NCBI GenBank assembly: GCA_002348925.1
Contig: DEBV01000011.1
Coordinates: 44,433 to 59,464, forward strand
DNA from: Alphaproteobacteria bacterium UBA2947
GTDB taxonomy: Bacteria > Pseudomonadota > Alphaproteobacteria > Rs-D84
Direction: 5' to 3'
Length of the DNA stretch: 15,032 bases
Shown here one piece after another: positions 8,391-14,319 of the stretch. The notes below the pieces were generated by a model. It did no database searches. It was not told where the DNA came from and was given only the letters and a program-made list of their open reading frames with translations. Position 1 is the stretch's first letter. Every line of letters starts with the position of its first letter. Position numbers and translations under genes: made by a program.

Positions 8391-8897
8391 TTATTGTCCG
8401 TCTAATAAATATCTGACATCACAGATTGGACGATATTTCTTGTTTGACACAGATTCTATTTTATTATTTTTAATTTCAAATGTTTCTACTTTTGCCTTTG
8501 TTGGTTCAGCATAATCTTTTCCGACAGGTCTTGATGCGCCAGTTATTACAAACGGTTGCATTTGAAATTTATAAGCCCGCAAGATGCAATCCGCTCCTTC
8601 TAATGTCGTTAAATGCACAAGTAATTCACCATTATCAAGATATATATCATAAAAAGTGTATGAATGTGCCGTACCAGTTATAAAACGCCCACGTTTGATA
8701 GTGTCTTTTTTACCGTCATTATTTATATCTATAAAAAAAGTATCCACTTGTTTTGTCCCGTAATTGTCAGGCAAATCAAAAACTTCGGTTTTATCTGGTT
8801 TCGGCAATCCATCAGAAAAATTGGCAGTATATTCAACCTGTCTTGAACATGCTGCACATAACAATAAAACGAAATATTTAATCAACGCTTTCAGCAT
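8391..8897 (-). CDS. Small putative lipoprotein with a DxNxDGxxD calcium-type loop
   Basis: I do not recognise a named family. From the ATG at 8897 the product is 168 residues. It begins with a short basic/hydrophobic signal and a lipobox-like LLCAAC, placing the lipidated Cys at residue 17; a Cys at the -3 position is atypical. Residues 57-65 read DINNDGKKD, the DxNxDGxxD loop found in calcium-binding and VCBS/dockerin-like repeats. The rest looks beta-rich and suited to the periplasm. An in-frame ATG at 8996 would give 201 residues but would bury the signal and overlap the neighbour by 119 bases, so the shorter form is preferred. The gene overlaps the 3' end of the upstream hydrolase-like gene by 20 bases, so the two are probably co-translated. 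A partner or inhibitor role is inference. Confidence 0.72.
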   Translation of the reverse strand: MLKALIKYFVLLLCAACSRQVEYTANFSDGLPKPDKTEVFDLPDNYGTKQVDTFFIDINNDGKKDTIKRGRFITGTAHSYTFYDIYLDNGELLVHLTTLEGADCILRAYKFQMQPFVITGASRPVGKDYAEPTKAKVETFEIKNNKIESVSNKKYRPICDVRYLLDGQ

Positions 8898-9483
8898 GGC
8901 ATCTGCATCCGTATTCTTCACCTGGATGTAGTGTATCATACCATGTCCTGACTTCTCCGTCCAGTATTTCGTGTTCGGGTCTGACTTTATCATCACCGAC
9001 TGTCACCCAAACATATTTTTCGTGTTTAGAAACTAAACGTTTTTTCCCAACCGTATTTCCTTCATGTTTGGTCATAGCCTTTGCTAATTTTAACAAATTA
9101 TCTTTGGAAAGATTATTCATTGGTGTTGAACGTGAAAAACCTGTTTGGCGCTCTATAGATTTTAAATAATTTTCAACATTATTTTCGTTTGGTGGTGCAT
9201 ATCTGTTTATCGCACCTTCGATTGTTAGTTTTTGATATGAATTTGTTGACAACAAATCTGCCATAGCATTAAAACCTGTCGTAATATCTGGGAACATAGC
9301 AAATCTGCCATCTGAACCAATAGCACCATTATCACGTGCAAATTTTCCATATTCTATATTACCAGGGTTATTATTACGCCATGCCCTGCTGCCACCGCTT
9401 GCTTCGTAAATATTTCCATCGTTTCCAACATACATTCTGTTTGTTCCGATTCCTGGAAACGCCGATATAAATCTAGGTTCCAT
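8878..9483 (-). CDS. Phage-type lysozyme-like protein fused to a Mu-F-like (minor head protein) C-terminal motif
   Basis: A 201-residue protein with two recognisable parts. Residues about 32-142, starting SRAWRNNNPGNIEYG and containing GAIGSDGRFAMFPD, INRYAPPNENN and a final KHEG, match the muramidase-like domain seen in phage structural proteins. Residues 158-195, WVTVGDDKVRPEHEILDG then HPGEEYGCRC, match the C-terminal motif of phage Mu gpF/SPP1 gp7-type head morphogenesis proteins, but only that end piece is present. No signal peptide is visible. AAAGGA precedes the ATG at 9483. No other phage gene is in the window, so this may be a domesticated prophage remnant or a cell-wall-targeting effector. 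It overlaps the downstream lipoprotein gene, and its leader carries an intrinsic terminator. Domain assignments are from recalled motifs, not a search. Confidence 0.8.
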   Translation of the reverse strand: MEPRFISAFPGIGTNRMYVGNDGNIYEASGGSRAWRNNNPGNIEYGKFARDNGAIGSDGRFAMFPDITTGFNAMADLLSTNSYQKLTIEGAINRYAPPNENNVENYLKSIERQTGFSRSTPMNNLSKDNLLKLAKAMTKHEGNTVGKKRLVSKHEKYVWVTVGDDKVRPEHEILDGEVRTWYDTLHPGEEYGCRCHAESVD

Positions 9484-9505
9484 TTGTAAATCCTTTTGTT
9501 TGCGT

Positions 9506-9532
9506 AAAAAAAAGACAGCATAAACGCTGTCT
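9506..9532 (-). terminator. Intrinsic terminator inside the leader of the lysozyme-like gene (attenuator candidate)
   Basis: Read on the minus strand, AGACAGC (9532-9526), a 6-base loop, then GCTGTCT (9519-9513) are followed by seven more T (9512-9506). The hairpin sits between the promoter at 9545-9573 and the ribosome site of the gene starting at 9483, with no other gene in between, so it can only act on that gene's own transcript or on antisense reads through smpB. Confidence 0.75.
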
Positions 9533-9544
9533 GAATGTGTTCAT

Positions 9545-9573
9545 ATTATATCATAAAATGGTGGAAAAATCAA
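9545..9573 (-). promoter_or_regulatory. Promoter of the lysozyme-like/lipoprotein pair with extended -10
   Basis: Minus-strand TTGATT (9568-9573), 17 bases, then TATAAT (9545-9550), preceded by TG at the extended -10 position (TGATATAAT). Transcription would start near 9538, about six bases before the terminator hairpin. The same TTATGATATAAT block recurs before the membrane-protein gene that starts at 11690. Confidence 0.72.
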
Positions 9574-9601
9574 CCTGTCCTTGGCACAGAAAATAAAAAT
9601 A

Positions 9602-9630
9602 TTGGAAATTTGTAAAAAATCAGGTAAAAT
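9602..9630 (+). promoter_or_regulatory. smpB promoter, probably giving a leaderless mRNA
   Basis: TTGGAA (9602-9607), 17 bases, TAAAAT (9625-9630). The start seven bases after the -10 would be at or next to the A of the smpB ATG at 9638. No ribosome site lies at a normal distance before that ATG. Confidence 0.62.
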
Positions 9631-9637
9631 CTACACT

Positions 9638-10105
9638 ATGGTACGACAAATTATAAAATCTGGAATGGTTAATGAAAACCGCAAAGCGCGGTTTGCTTAT
9701 TCAATCGAAGACACGATTGAAGCGGGCATTTCATTGACTGGTGCAGAAATTAAATCTGTTCGTTATGGTTTGGTCAGCATTGTTGACGGCTTTGTACAGC
9801 GCCGTGGCGACAATCTTTTCTTGGCTGGCGTAGAAATTCAGAAATTGCCAACTGCCAATCGTATAGTCAATTTTGATGAAAGACGTCAGCGTCAATTATT
9901 ACTGCACCGCAATCAAATCAACCGCATGATTGGAAAATTACAAGAAAAAGGTGCAACAATTGTTCCGTTGAAATTGTATTTTAACAATCGTGGAAAATTG
10001 AAAGTATTATTGGGCATCGGATATGGGAAAAACAAAGTCGATAAACGCGAAACCATTAAACAACGCGAATGGGAAAGAAGTAAATCGCGACTTATGAAGG
10101 GTTAA
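9638..10105 (+). CDS. smpB: SsrA (tmRNA)-binding protein
   Basis: A 155-residue SmpB, which binds tmRNA and brings it to stalled ribosomes for trans-translation. The family core is clear: VNENRKARFAYSIEDTIEAGISLTGAEIKSVR at the N-terminus (residues about 11-42), then KLLLH-like QLLLHRNQINRMIGK, VPLKLYF, and the basic tail VDKRETIKQREWER that inserts in the mRNA channel. I start at the ATG at 9638, seven bases after a good -10 box; the in-frame TTG at 9581 adds residues not expected in the family, and an internal ATG at 9665 is an alternative. The gene is transcribed alone and ends in a terminator. The ssrA gene itself is not in the window. Confidence 0.95.
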   Translation: MVRQIIKSGMVNENRKARFAYSIEDTIEAGISLTGAEIKSVRYGLVSIVDGFVQRRGDNLFLAGVEIQKLPTANRIVNFDERRQRQLLLHRNQINRMIGKLQEKGATIVPLKLYFNNRGKLKVLLGIGYGKNKVDKRETIKQREWERSKSRLMKG

Positions 10106-10107
10106 AA

Positions 10108-10138
10108 AAATCTTCGCATTTGCGAAGATTTTTTATTT
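10108..10138. terminator. Bidirectional intrinsic terminator between smpB and the convergent EF-hand-like gene
   Basis: AAATCTTCGC (10108-10117), loop ATTT, GCGAAGATTT (10122-10131), with T-runs following on the plus strand and A-runs before it that give T-runs on the minus strand. It lies between the smpB stop and the stop of the convergent gene at 10141. Confidence 0.88.
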
Positions 10139-10140
10139 TC

Positions 10141-10593
10141 TTATTCTGCGACAGGTGCTTCTGGTGTTTCCGCTGCTTCTGGTGCTGGCATTGGTTCTTT
10201 TTTACCAAATTTGCCTTTTTTGTGTGCACGCATTTCTTTTCTCATTTCTTTTTTTACTGCTTTATATTCTTCAACAGAAATGCATTCGTTAGCATCTACA
10301 TCGGCAGCCGCTAATTTTTCAGCCATTTTTGGACATTTAATAGATTCCATATCTAAACATCCATTTACAAACACTGGTTGCATTTTTGGCATACCTTTCA
10401 TTCCATGTCCGCCACAGCAAAACATTTTTCCACAAACCATACCCAAAGCAAAAATTATTGCCCAAACGACAATATGTTTTACCCAATGTGCAGATCCATG
10501 ACAATGGCAGTGTGCACCACATTCACATTTGTTTTCCATAACAGGAGCAGATTTTTTAACTGTTGTTTTTTTGATTGTTTTTTTTGTTGGCAT
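10141..10593 (-). CDS. Cys/His-rich single-helix membrane protein with an EF-hand-like loop
   Basis: An unrecognised 150-residue protein. Residues 1-18 are basic (Lys-rich). Residues 21-32 carry a metal-ligand-like cluster with C23, C25, H28, C29, H30, C31 and H32. One hydrophobic helix spans about 38-57 and ends at a CCGGHG motif (59-64). Residues 98-109, DVDANECISVEE, fit a 12-residue EF-hand loop (acidic or Asn at 1, 3, 5, Ile at 8, Glu at 12), though Cys sits at position 7. The tail is Lys-rich, then Pro/Ala/Glu-rich. The basic N-terminus argues for a cytoplasmic Cys/His cluster and a periplasmic EF-hand. AAAGGAAAG precedes the ATG. A metal-sensing or metal-binding role is inference from composition. 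Confidence 0.8.
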   Translation of the reverse strand: MPTKKTIKKTTVKKSAPVMENKCECGAHCHCHGSAHWVKHIVVWAIIFALGMVCGKMFCCGGHGMKGMPKMQPVFVNGCLDMESIKCPKMAEKLAAADVDANECISVEEYKAVKKEMRKEMRAHKKGKFGKKEPMPAPEAAETPEAPVAE

Positions 10594-10637
10594 TGTTTCT
10601 TTCCTTTTTTTGTACGGATGAATTCTAGCAATTAAAA

Positions 10638-10666
10638 AAAATAAATTCCAGTGGAAATTTTTCCAA
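10638..10666 (-). promoter_or_regulatory. Possible promoter of the EF-hand-like gene
   Basis: Minus-strand TTGGAA (10661-10666), 17 bases, TATTTT (10638-10643), about 45 bases before the ATG. The same TTGGAA hexamer is used before dacC and smpB. A nearer TAGAAT (10622-10627) is an alternative -10. The -35 directly abuts the T-run of the HU terminator. Confidence 0.45.
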
Positions 10667-10696
10667 AAAAAAACATTCGCAGATTTGCGAATGTTT
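10665..10696 (-). terminator. Intrinsic terminator after the HU gene
   Basis: AAACATTCGCA (10671-10681), loop GATT, TGCGAATGTTT (10686-10696): an 11-bp perfect stem, followed on the minus strand by T-residues from 10670. It lies 26 bases after the HU stop. Its core TTCGCA/TGCGAA resembles that of the smpB terminator. Confidence 0.88.
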
Positions 10697-10721
10697 TTTA
10701 ACCTTTGTAAACAAACTACAA

Positions 10722-10994
10722 TTAGTTCAAAGCTTCCTTCAAGGATTTTCCTGGACGGAATTTTGGTTGTGTAGAAGCAGCAATTTTAATTGGTGCACCT
10801 GTTTGTGGGTTACGACCAGTTGTTGCTTTACGTTTTGCAGTTGTGAATGTACCAAAGCCAACCAAGCGAACTTCGCCTTTTTTCTTTAATACTTTTGTTA
10901 CTGTGTTGATGAACGCATCCAAACAACCAGCTGCAGTTGCTTTTGTAACTTCAACTTCATTTGCAATTGCTTCAATCAATTCTTGTTTGTTCAT
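10722..10994 (-). CDS. hup: DNA-binding protein HU
   Basis: A 90-residue HU/IHF-family nucleoid protein, the normal length. The N-terminal helices (MNKQELIEAIANE), the GFGTF turn (about residues 46-50), and the arm motif TGRNPQTGAPIKI with its intercalating Pro (about 59-71) followed by FRPGKSLKEALN are all present. It binds and bends DNA without strong sequence preference and shapes the nucleoid. HU rather than IHF is favoured by the canonical GRNPQTG arm and the lack of an extended tail. AAAGGAG lies seven bases before the ATG. The gene has its own structured leader and terminator, suggesting independent control. Confidence 0.96.
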   Translation of the reverse strand: MNKQELIEAIANEVEVTKATAAGCLDAFINTVTKVLKKKGEVRLVGFGTFTTAKRKATTGRNPQTGAPIKIAASTQPKFRPGKSLKEALN

Positions 10995-11021
10995 ATGTTT
11001 CTCCTTTACATATAGAGTTTT

Positions 11022-11096
11022 TTAAGGTTGTCCGACAGTTTTCAAAGGCAATGCCCTTGGAACAATATCTTTATAAATCTTAGATTCCAAAGACAT
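11022..11096 (-). CDS. Possible 24-codon leader peptide upstream of HU
   Basis: A minus-strand ATG at 11096 opens 24 codons (starting MSLESKIYKD, ending KTVGQP) and stops 27 bases before the HU ATG. GGAGG precedes the ATG but only two bases away; a GTG three codons earlier is also possible. Most of the frame lies inside the long inverted repeat, so the reading frame may be a by-product of the RNA structure. No similarity is recognised. Confidence 0.25.
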   Translation of the reverse strand: MSLESKIYKDIVPRALPLKTVGQP

Positions 11097-11101
11097 TGCC
11101 T
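11046..11101 (-). promoter_or_regulatory. Long inverted repeat in the HU leader
   Basis: Arms of 17 bases at 11046-11062 and 11085-11101 match at 15 positions, the two mismatches being one-base transitions, with a 22-base AT-rich spacer. It lies between the HU promoter and the HU ribosome site, so the transcript would fold into a stable hairpin. There is no T-run, so it is not a terminator. It may protect the mRNA, act as a protein-binding leader, or belong to a small RNA. Confidence 0.6.
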
Positions 11102-11116
11102 CCACTGCTTACCCGA

Positions 11117-11145
11117 ATCGTAGAGAAAACGGCGCTTTAAGTCAA
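11117..11145 (-). promoter_or_regulatory. Promoter of the HU transcript
   Basis: Minus-strand TTGACT (11140-11145), 17 bases, TACGAT (11117-11122). The predicted start near 11110 gives a leader of roughly 115 bases that contains the long inverted repeat and the small frame before HU. Confidence 0.6.
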
Positions 11146-11192
11146 GACAAATCTTTCAAAGGCGCGAAAAACCTTGAAAGTTGACAAAAAAT

Positions 11193-11690
11193 TTATTCTT
11201 TGGGAAGCACAACTGCACTTGGTCTGACCAATCTGGCACCCGCAGAAGTATTTTCGCACAGCGTCCAATTTGATCCATGACCACGTATTTCAACGCGTCT
11301 GAAATAATCTGGTGTTTTAAACAAAATAAAGCACGCAACCGCCACCCAAAAAACGGTTTTCGTTAATTCCCACGGGTTTTTATATGCGTCTGCGCTGAAT
11401 TTATCTTTCAACAAGTTTTGATAAAGTGCCCATCCCCAACTGAACATCAAAACCAATACCATAAAAGCAAAGAAAAAAGATACATATCGTCCAACGCCAT
11501 GTAATGCAGATGCCACCTGGGTCCATGTGCCATCTTTGGCAATCGGACACACATACAATACACCGTCAGGATTCACGCCCGCTGGCAATGAAACAGGTGC
11601 ACCGCCCCCCAAATCCATATGAAAAGACGCAGCCAATATTATAATTGCTGATAATGATACGATAAAAAGTAATCCTGGTTTTTTATTCAT
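11193..11690 (-). CDS. Three-helix membrane protein of unknown function
   Basis: I do not recognise this 165-residue protein. Helix 1 is at about 5-23 and could be an uncleaved signal anchor, helix 2 at 65-90 is rich in Phe and Trp, and helix 3 is at 109-125. The Lys-containing loop 91-108 should be cytoplasmic, which puts the loop 24-64 (one Cys, C48) and the tail 126-165 (one Cys, C145) in the periplasm, where the two could form a disulfide. AGGA lies a few bases before the ATG at 11690. The gene is divergent from alaS, and a helical hydrophobic protein of this size could be part of an envelope complex, but nothing in the neighbourhood identifies it. Confidence 0.78.
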   Translation of the reverse strand: MNKKPGLLFIVSLSAIIILAASFHMDLGGGAPVSLPAGVNPDGVLYVCPIAKDGTWTQVASALHGVGRYVSFFFAFMVLVLMFSWGWALYQNLLKDKFSADAYKNPWELTKTVFWVAVACFILFKTPDYFRRVEIRGHGSNWTLCENTSAGARLVRPSAVVLPKE

Positions 11691-11711
11691 ATGAAATCCT
11701 ACATTGGTATT

Positions 11712-11740
11712 ATTATATCATAAAAAATGTACTTTGTATA
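11712..11740 (-). promoter_or_regulatory. Promoter of the three-helix membrane protein (extended -10)
   Basis: Minus-strand TATAAT (11712-11717) preceded by TG in TGATATAAT, with a weak TATACA 17 bases upstream (11735-11740). The predicted leader is about 15 bases and includes the AGGA ribosome site. The -10 block is shared with the promoter at 9545-9573. Confidence 0.55.
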
Positions 11741-11742
11741 AT
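11737..11742 (+). promoter_or_regulatory. -10 box of alaS
   Basis: A perfect TATAAT on the plus strand, 58 bases before the alaS ATG. No good -35 is visible at 16-18 bases. It overlaps the -35 region of the divergent minus-strand promoter, so the two may compete for polymerase. Confidence 0.45.
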
Positions 11743-11800
11743 TTTATGATTGAATATTATTGCTTTTAATCTTATTATTGAGCTGCAAAAGGAAAATATT

Positions 11801-13879
11801 ATGACTTATAATGAAATCAGAAAACAATTTTTAGATTATTTTGAATCCAAAGGACACAAAATCGTTCCTTCGGCGTCACTGATACCAAATGACCCTACTC
11901 TGTTATTTACTGTCGCGGGCATGGTTCCATGGAAAGGTATTTTACAAGGTACAGAACCTGCGTTTGCGTCACGCGTGGCAGACGTTCAAAAATGCATTCG
12001 TGCAGGCGGTAAACACAACGATTTGGAAGATGTTGGTTTCGATGGTCGCCATCATACTTTCTTTGAAATGTTGGGGAATTGGTCTTTTGGCGATTACTTC
12101 AAAGAAGGCGCAATTGAAATGTCTTGGGAAATGCTGACCAAGGTTTTTGGTCTGGACCCAGACAGAATCGTTGTCACTACACATATCAGCGATGACGAAG
12201 CAACTGCGATTTGGAAAAAGATTACAGGCAAAGATGCTATTCGCCTTGATAAAGATAATTGGTGGTCTGCGGGCGAAACAGGTCCTTGCGGTCCATGTAC
12301 AGAAATGCACTATGATTTTGGTCCAGATATTCCAGGTGGTCTGCCAGGCAGTGCCGATGAAGACGGCGGACGTTTTGTTGAAATATGGAACGATGTATTT
12401 ATGCAATACGATCGCGATGCGAACGGTGTTTTGACACCACTGCCAAAGCAAAATGTTGATACTGGTGCAGGTCTTGAAAGATTTGCGTCAATTATGCAAA
12501 ACAAACTGGACAATTATGATACTGATTTGTTTGTTAACTTAAAACACGCGGTTTCAGATTTGACTGGTGTTAAGGAAACGGACGAAAACAAATCAAGTTT
12601 CAAAGTTATTACAGACCACTTGCGCGCTGTTGGTTTTGCTATCGCTGACGGTGTTATACCAAGCAATGCAGACCGTGGCTATGTAATTCGCCGTATTTTG
12701 CGTCGTGCGATGCGCCATGGACAAATGTTGGGACATCGCGGTAGCCTGCTGTCCGAATTGTACCCTGCATTAGTTGCTGAAATGGGCGATGCGTATCCTG
12801 AATTAAAAACACAGCAGGCGCACGTTGTTGAAATTATCAAAAACGAAGAAAACTCTTTTGCAGACATGTTGCAAAACGGTATGAAACTTTTGGAAACAGA
12901 ATTGCCAAAGGTCAATAACAATGTCTTGCCTGGCGATATTGCTTTCAAATTGTTTGATACTTATGGTTTTCCGCTTGATTTGACTCAGATGATTTTGCGC
13001 GATAAAAATATATCTGTCGATGTCGAAGCGTTTGAAAAATGTATGAAAGAACAAAAAGAACGTTCACGTGCTGACACCCGCGGAACGCGTGTATTATGGG
13101 AATCGCAAAATGATTTACCTGATACAAAGGACATTGAAAAATACGAAGCAAAAACAGCAACACCTGCAAAAGTTTTAGCAATTTTGCGTGGTGAAGAATT
13201 TGTAAAATCTGCCGATGCTGGCGATGAAGTTGAAATCGCATTAGATCACACACCTTTCTATGGCACACAGGGTGGTCAAGTTGGCGACAGCGGTGTATTC
13301 AAAAAAGGTTCTGAAGTTATTATGAATGTTGCCGAAACAAATCGTGTTGGCAATGTTGTTATTCACAAAGGAACTTTGACTGCGCCAATCAGTGTTGACG
13401 ATGAAATTATGCCAGAAATAAACCAAAATGTACGTCAACAAACTGCACGCGCACATACTGCGACACATTTATTGCAAGCAGCACTGCGTAAAGTTTTAAA
13501 TGAAGATGTAGAACAGCGCGGTTCCAAGGTTGCACCTGATTCTGTACGTTTTGACTTTTCGTTTGGTCGCGCAATGACTGCGGAAGAAAAACAAGCTGTT
13601 GAAGATTTGGTTAACCAATGGATTAACGCTGATTTGCCTGTTTCTCACGAAGAAATGGATATTGAATCCGCGAAAAAACGTGGTGCGATGGCATTGTTCG
13701 GCGAAAAATATGGCGATACAGTTCGTGTTATTACTGCGGGCGATGTTTCGTGTGAATTGTGTGGGGGAACGCATATCTGGCACACTGGCGAAATTATCAA
13801 AGCGCATATTAACAAAGAAAAATCTATCAGTTCAGGCATACGTCGTATAACGATGTCTGTCGGAACATTGGCAGAATAA
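11801..13879 (+). CDS. alaS: Alanyl-tRNA synthetase lacking the C-terminal C-Ala domain
   Basis: A 692-residue AlaRS that charges tRNA-Ala and clears mischarged Ser/Gly. The class II catalytic core is complete: PNDPTLLFTVAGMVPWK, LGNWSFGDYFK, ETGPCGPCTEMHYDFG and the motif-3 VDTGAGLERF. The editing domain has its zinc ligands in H552-x3-H556 (HTATH) and C654/H658 (CGGTH). The protein ends 34 residues after H658, at GIRRITMSVGTLAE, so the C-Ala domain of about 180 residues (E. coli AlaRS is 876) is absent. No continuation is found in other frames, because the Smr gene starts two bases later. I start at ATG 11801, behind AAAGGAAAA; an in-frame start at 11750 would add 17 residues outside the family. 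Confidence 0.96.
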   Translation: MTYNEIRKQFLDYFESKGHKIVPSASLIPNDPTLLFTVAGMVPWKGILQGTEPAFASRVADVQKCIRAGGKHNDLEDVGFDGRHHTFFEMLGNWSFGDYFKEGAIEMSWEMLTKVFGLDPDRIVVTTHISDDEATAIWKKITGKDAIRLDKDNWWSAGETGPCGPCTEMHYDFGPDIPGGLPGSADEDGGRFVEIWNDVFMQYDRDANGVLTPLPKQNVDTGAGLERFASIMQNKLDNYDTDLFVNLKHAVSDLTGVKETDENKSSFKVITDHLRAVGFAIADGVIPSNADRGYVIRRILRRAMRHGQMLGHRGSLLSELYPALVAEMGDAYPELKTQQAHVVEIIKNEENSFADMLQNGMKLLETELPKVNNNVLPGDIAFKLFDTYGFPLDLTQMILRDKNISVDVEAFEKCMKEQKERSRADTRGTRVLWESQNDLPDTKDIEKYEAKTATPAKVLAILRGEEFVKSADAGDEVEIALDHTPFYGTQGGQVGDSGVFKKGSEVIMNVAETNRVGNVVIHKGTLTAPISVDDEIMPEINQNVRQQTARAHTATHLLQAALRKVLNEDVEQRGSKVAPDSVRFDFSFGRAMTAEEKQAVEDLVNQWINADLPVSHEEMDIESAKKRGAMALFGEKYGDTVRVITAGDVSCELCGGTHIWHTGEIIKAHINKEKSISSGIRRITMSVGTLAE

Positions 13880-13881
13880 TC

Positions 13882-14247
13882 ATGAAACAATTAAGTGATT
13901 TTGATATCGCAAATATGGTCGGGGATAATTTCATCCCCGATGATATTGCCACGAAAAAATCAGTAAGAAATGATTTACACTTGTCAAAACGCATACCCAA
14001 ACCAGATGCCCCTGCCCCCGAACACATAACAATAGACTTTCACAATCACACCGAAGAAGAAGCGTGGCAAATGCTGGCACAAGTTGCCGCGTCAGACACA
14101 CGTTCTGCAACCGTTATTACAGGCGCCAGTGGCATATTAAAGACTAAATTTCAACAATGGGCGACAGAAAGTGTATTAAGCCCACGCATACTTTCTTTCC
14201 GTCCACTTAATAACGGCAGTTTCGAAGTAAAATTTCATAAAAAATAA
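13882..14247 (+). CDS. Small Smr-domain protein
   Basis: A 121-residue protein ending in an Smr (small MutS-related) domain, about residues 48-121. The pattern IDFHNHTEEEA replaces the usual LDLHGxTxxEA, VITGASG replaces VITGKG, and ILSFRPLNNGSFEVKF matches the closing FRPA-x-GGxGALYV region. Smr domains bind nucleic acid and in some proteins nick DNA or RNA; the changed HG to HN and longer TGASG loop leave activity uncertain. The first 45 residues are unstructured and proline-rich, as in other short alphaproteobacterial Smr proteins. It begins two bases after alaS, so the two are probably one transcript. Confidence 0.85.
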   Translation: MKQLSDFDIANMVGDNFIPDDIATKKSVRNDLHLSKRIPKPDAPAPEHITIDFHNHTEEEAWQMLAQVAASDTRSATVITGASGILKTKFQQWATESVLSPRILSFRPLNNGSFEVKFHKK

Positions 14248-14250
14248 ATC

Positions 14251-14280
14251 TTGACCAATGCCATAAAAATTTGCTTTCAT
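14251..14280 (+). promoter_or_regulatory. Possible tdk promoter
   Basis: TTGACC (14251-14256) and TTTCAT (14275-14280) are 18 bases apart, about 40 bases before the tdk ATG. The -10 matches consensus at only 4 of 6 positions. Confidence 0.35.
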
Positions 14281-14319
14281 CTTGCCTGAAGAGAGATTAC
14301 AAAAGAAAGGAAATAAAAA

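Noticed and set aside
8898..8996. Longer lipoprotein start at the ATG at 8996
   Set aside because: It would bury the signal peptide and lipobox-like sequence 33 residues into the protein and overlap the upstream gene by 119 bases.
9581..9637. Upstream TTG start for smpB
   Set aside because: It lies before the predicted -10 box and adds residues not seen in SmpB; the ATG at 9638 fits better.
11046..11101. HU leader hairpin as SRP RNA or 6S RNA
   Set aside because: The conserved SRP core (GGAAG/AGCAGCC-type tetraloop region) and the large central bubble of 6S RNA are not visible.
11154..11180. Inverted repeat CTTTCAAAGG / CCTTGAAAG as a terminator of the membrane-protein gene
   Set aside because: The arms match only with a bulge, there is no T-run on the minus strand after it, and it is followed by the HU promoter; function unclear.
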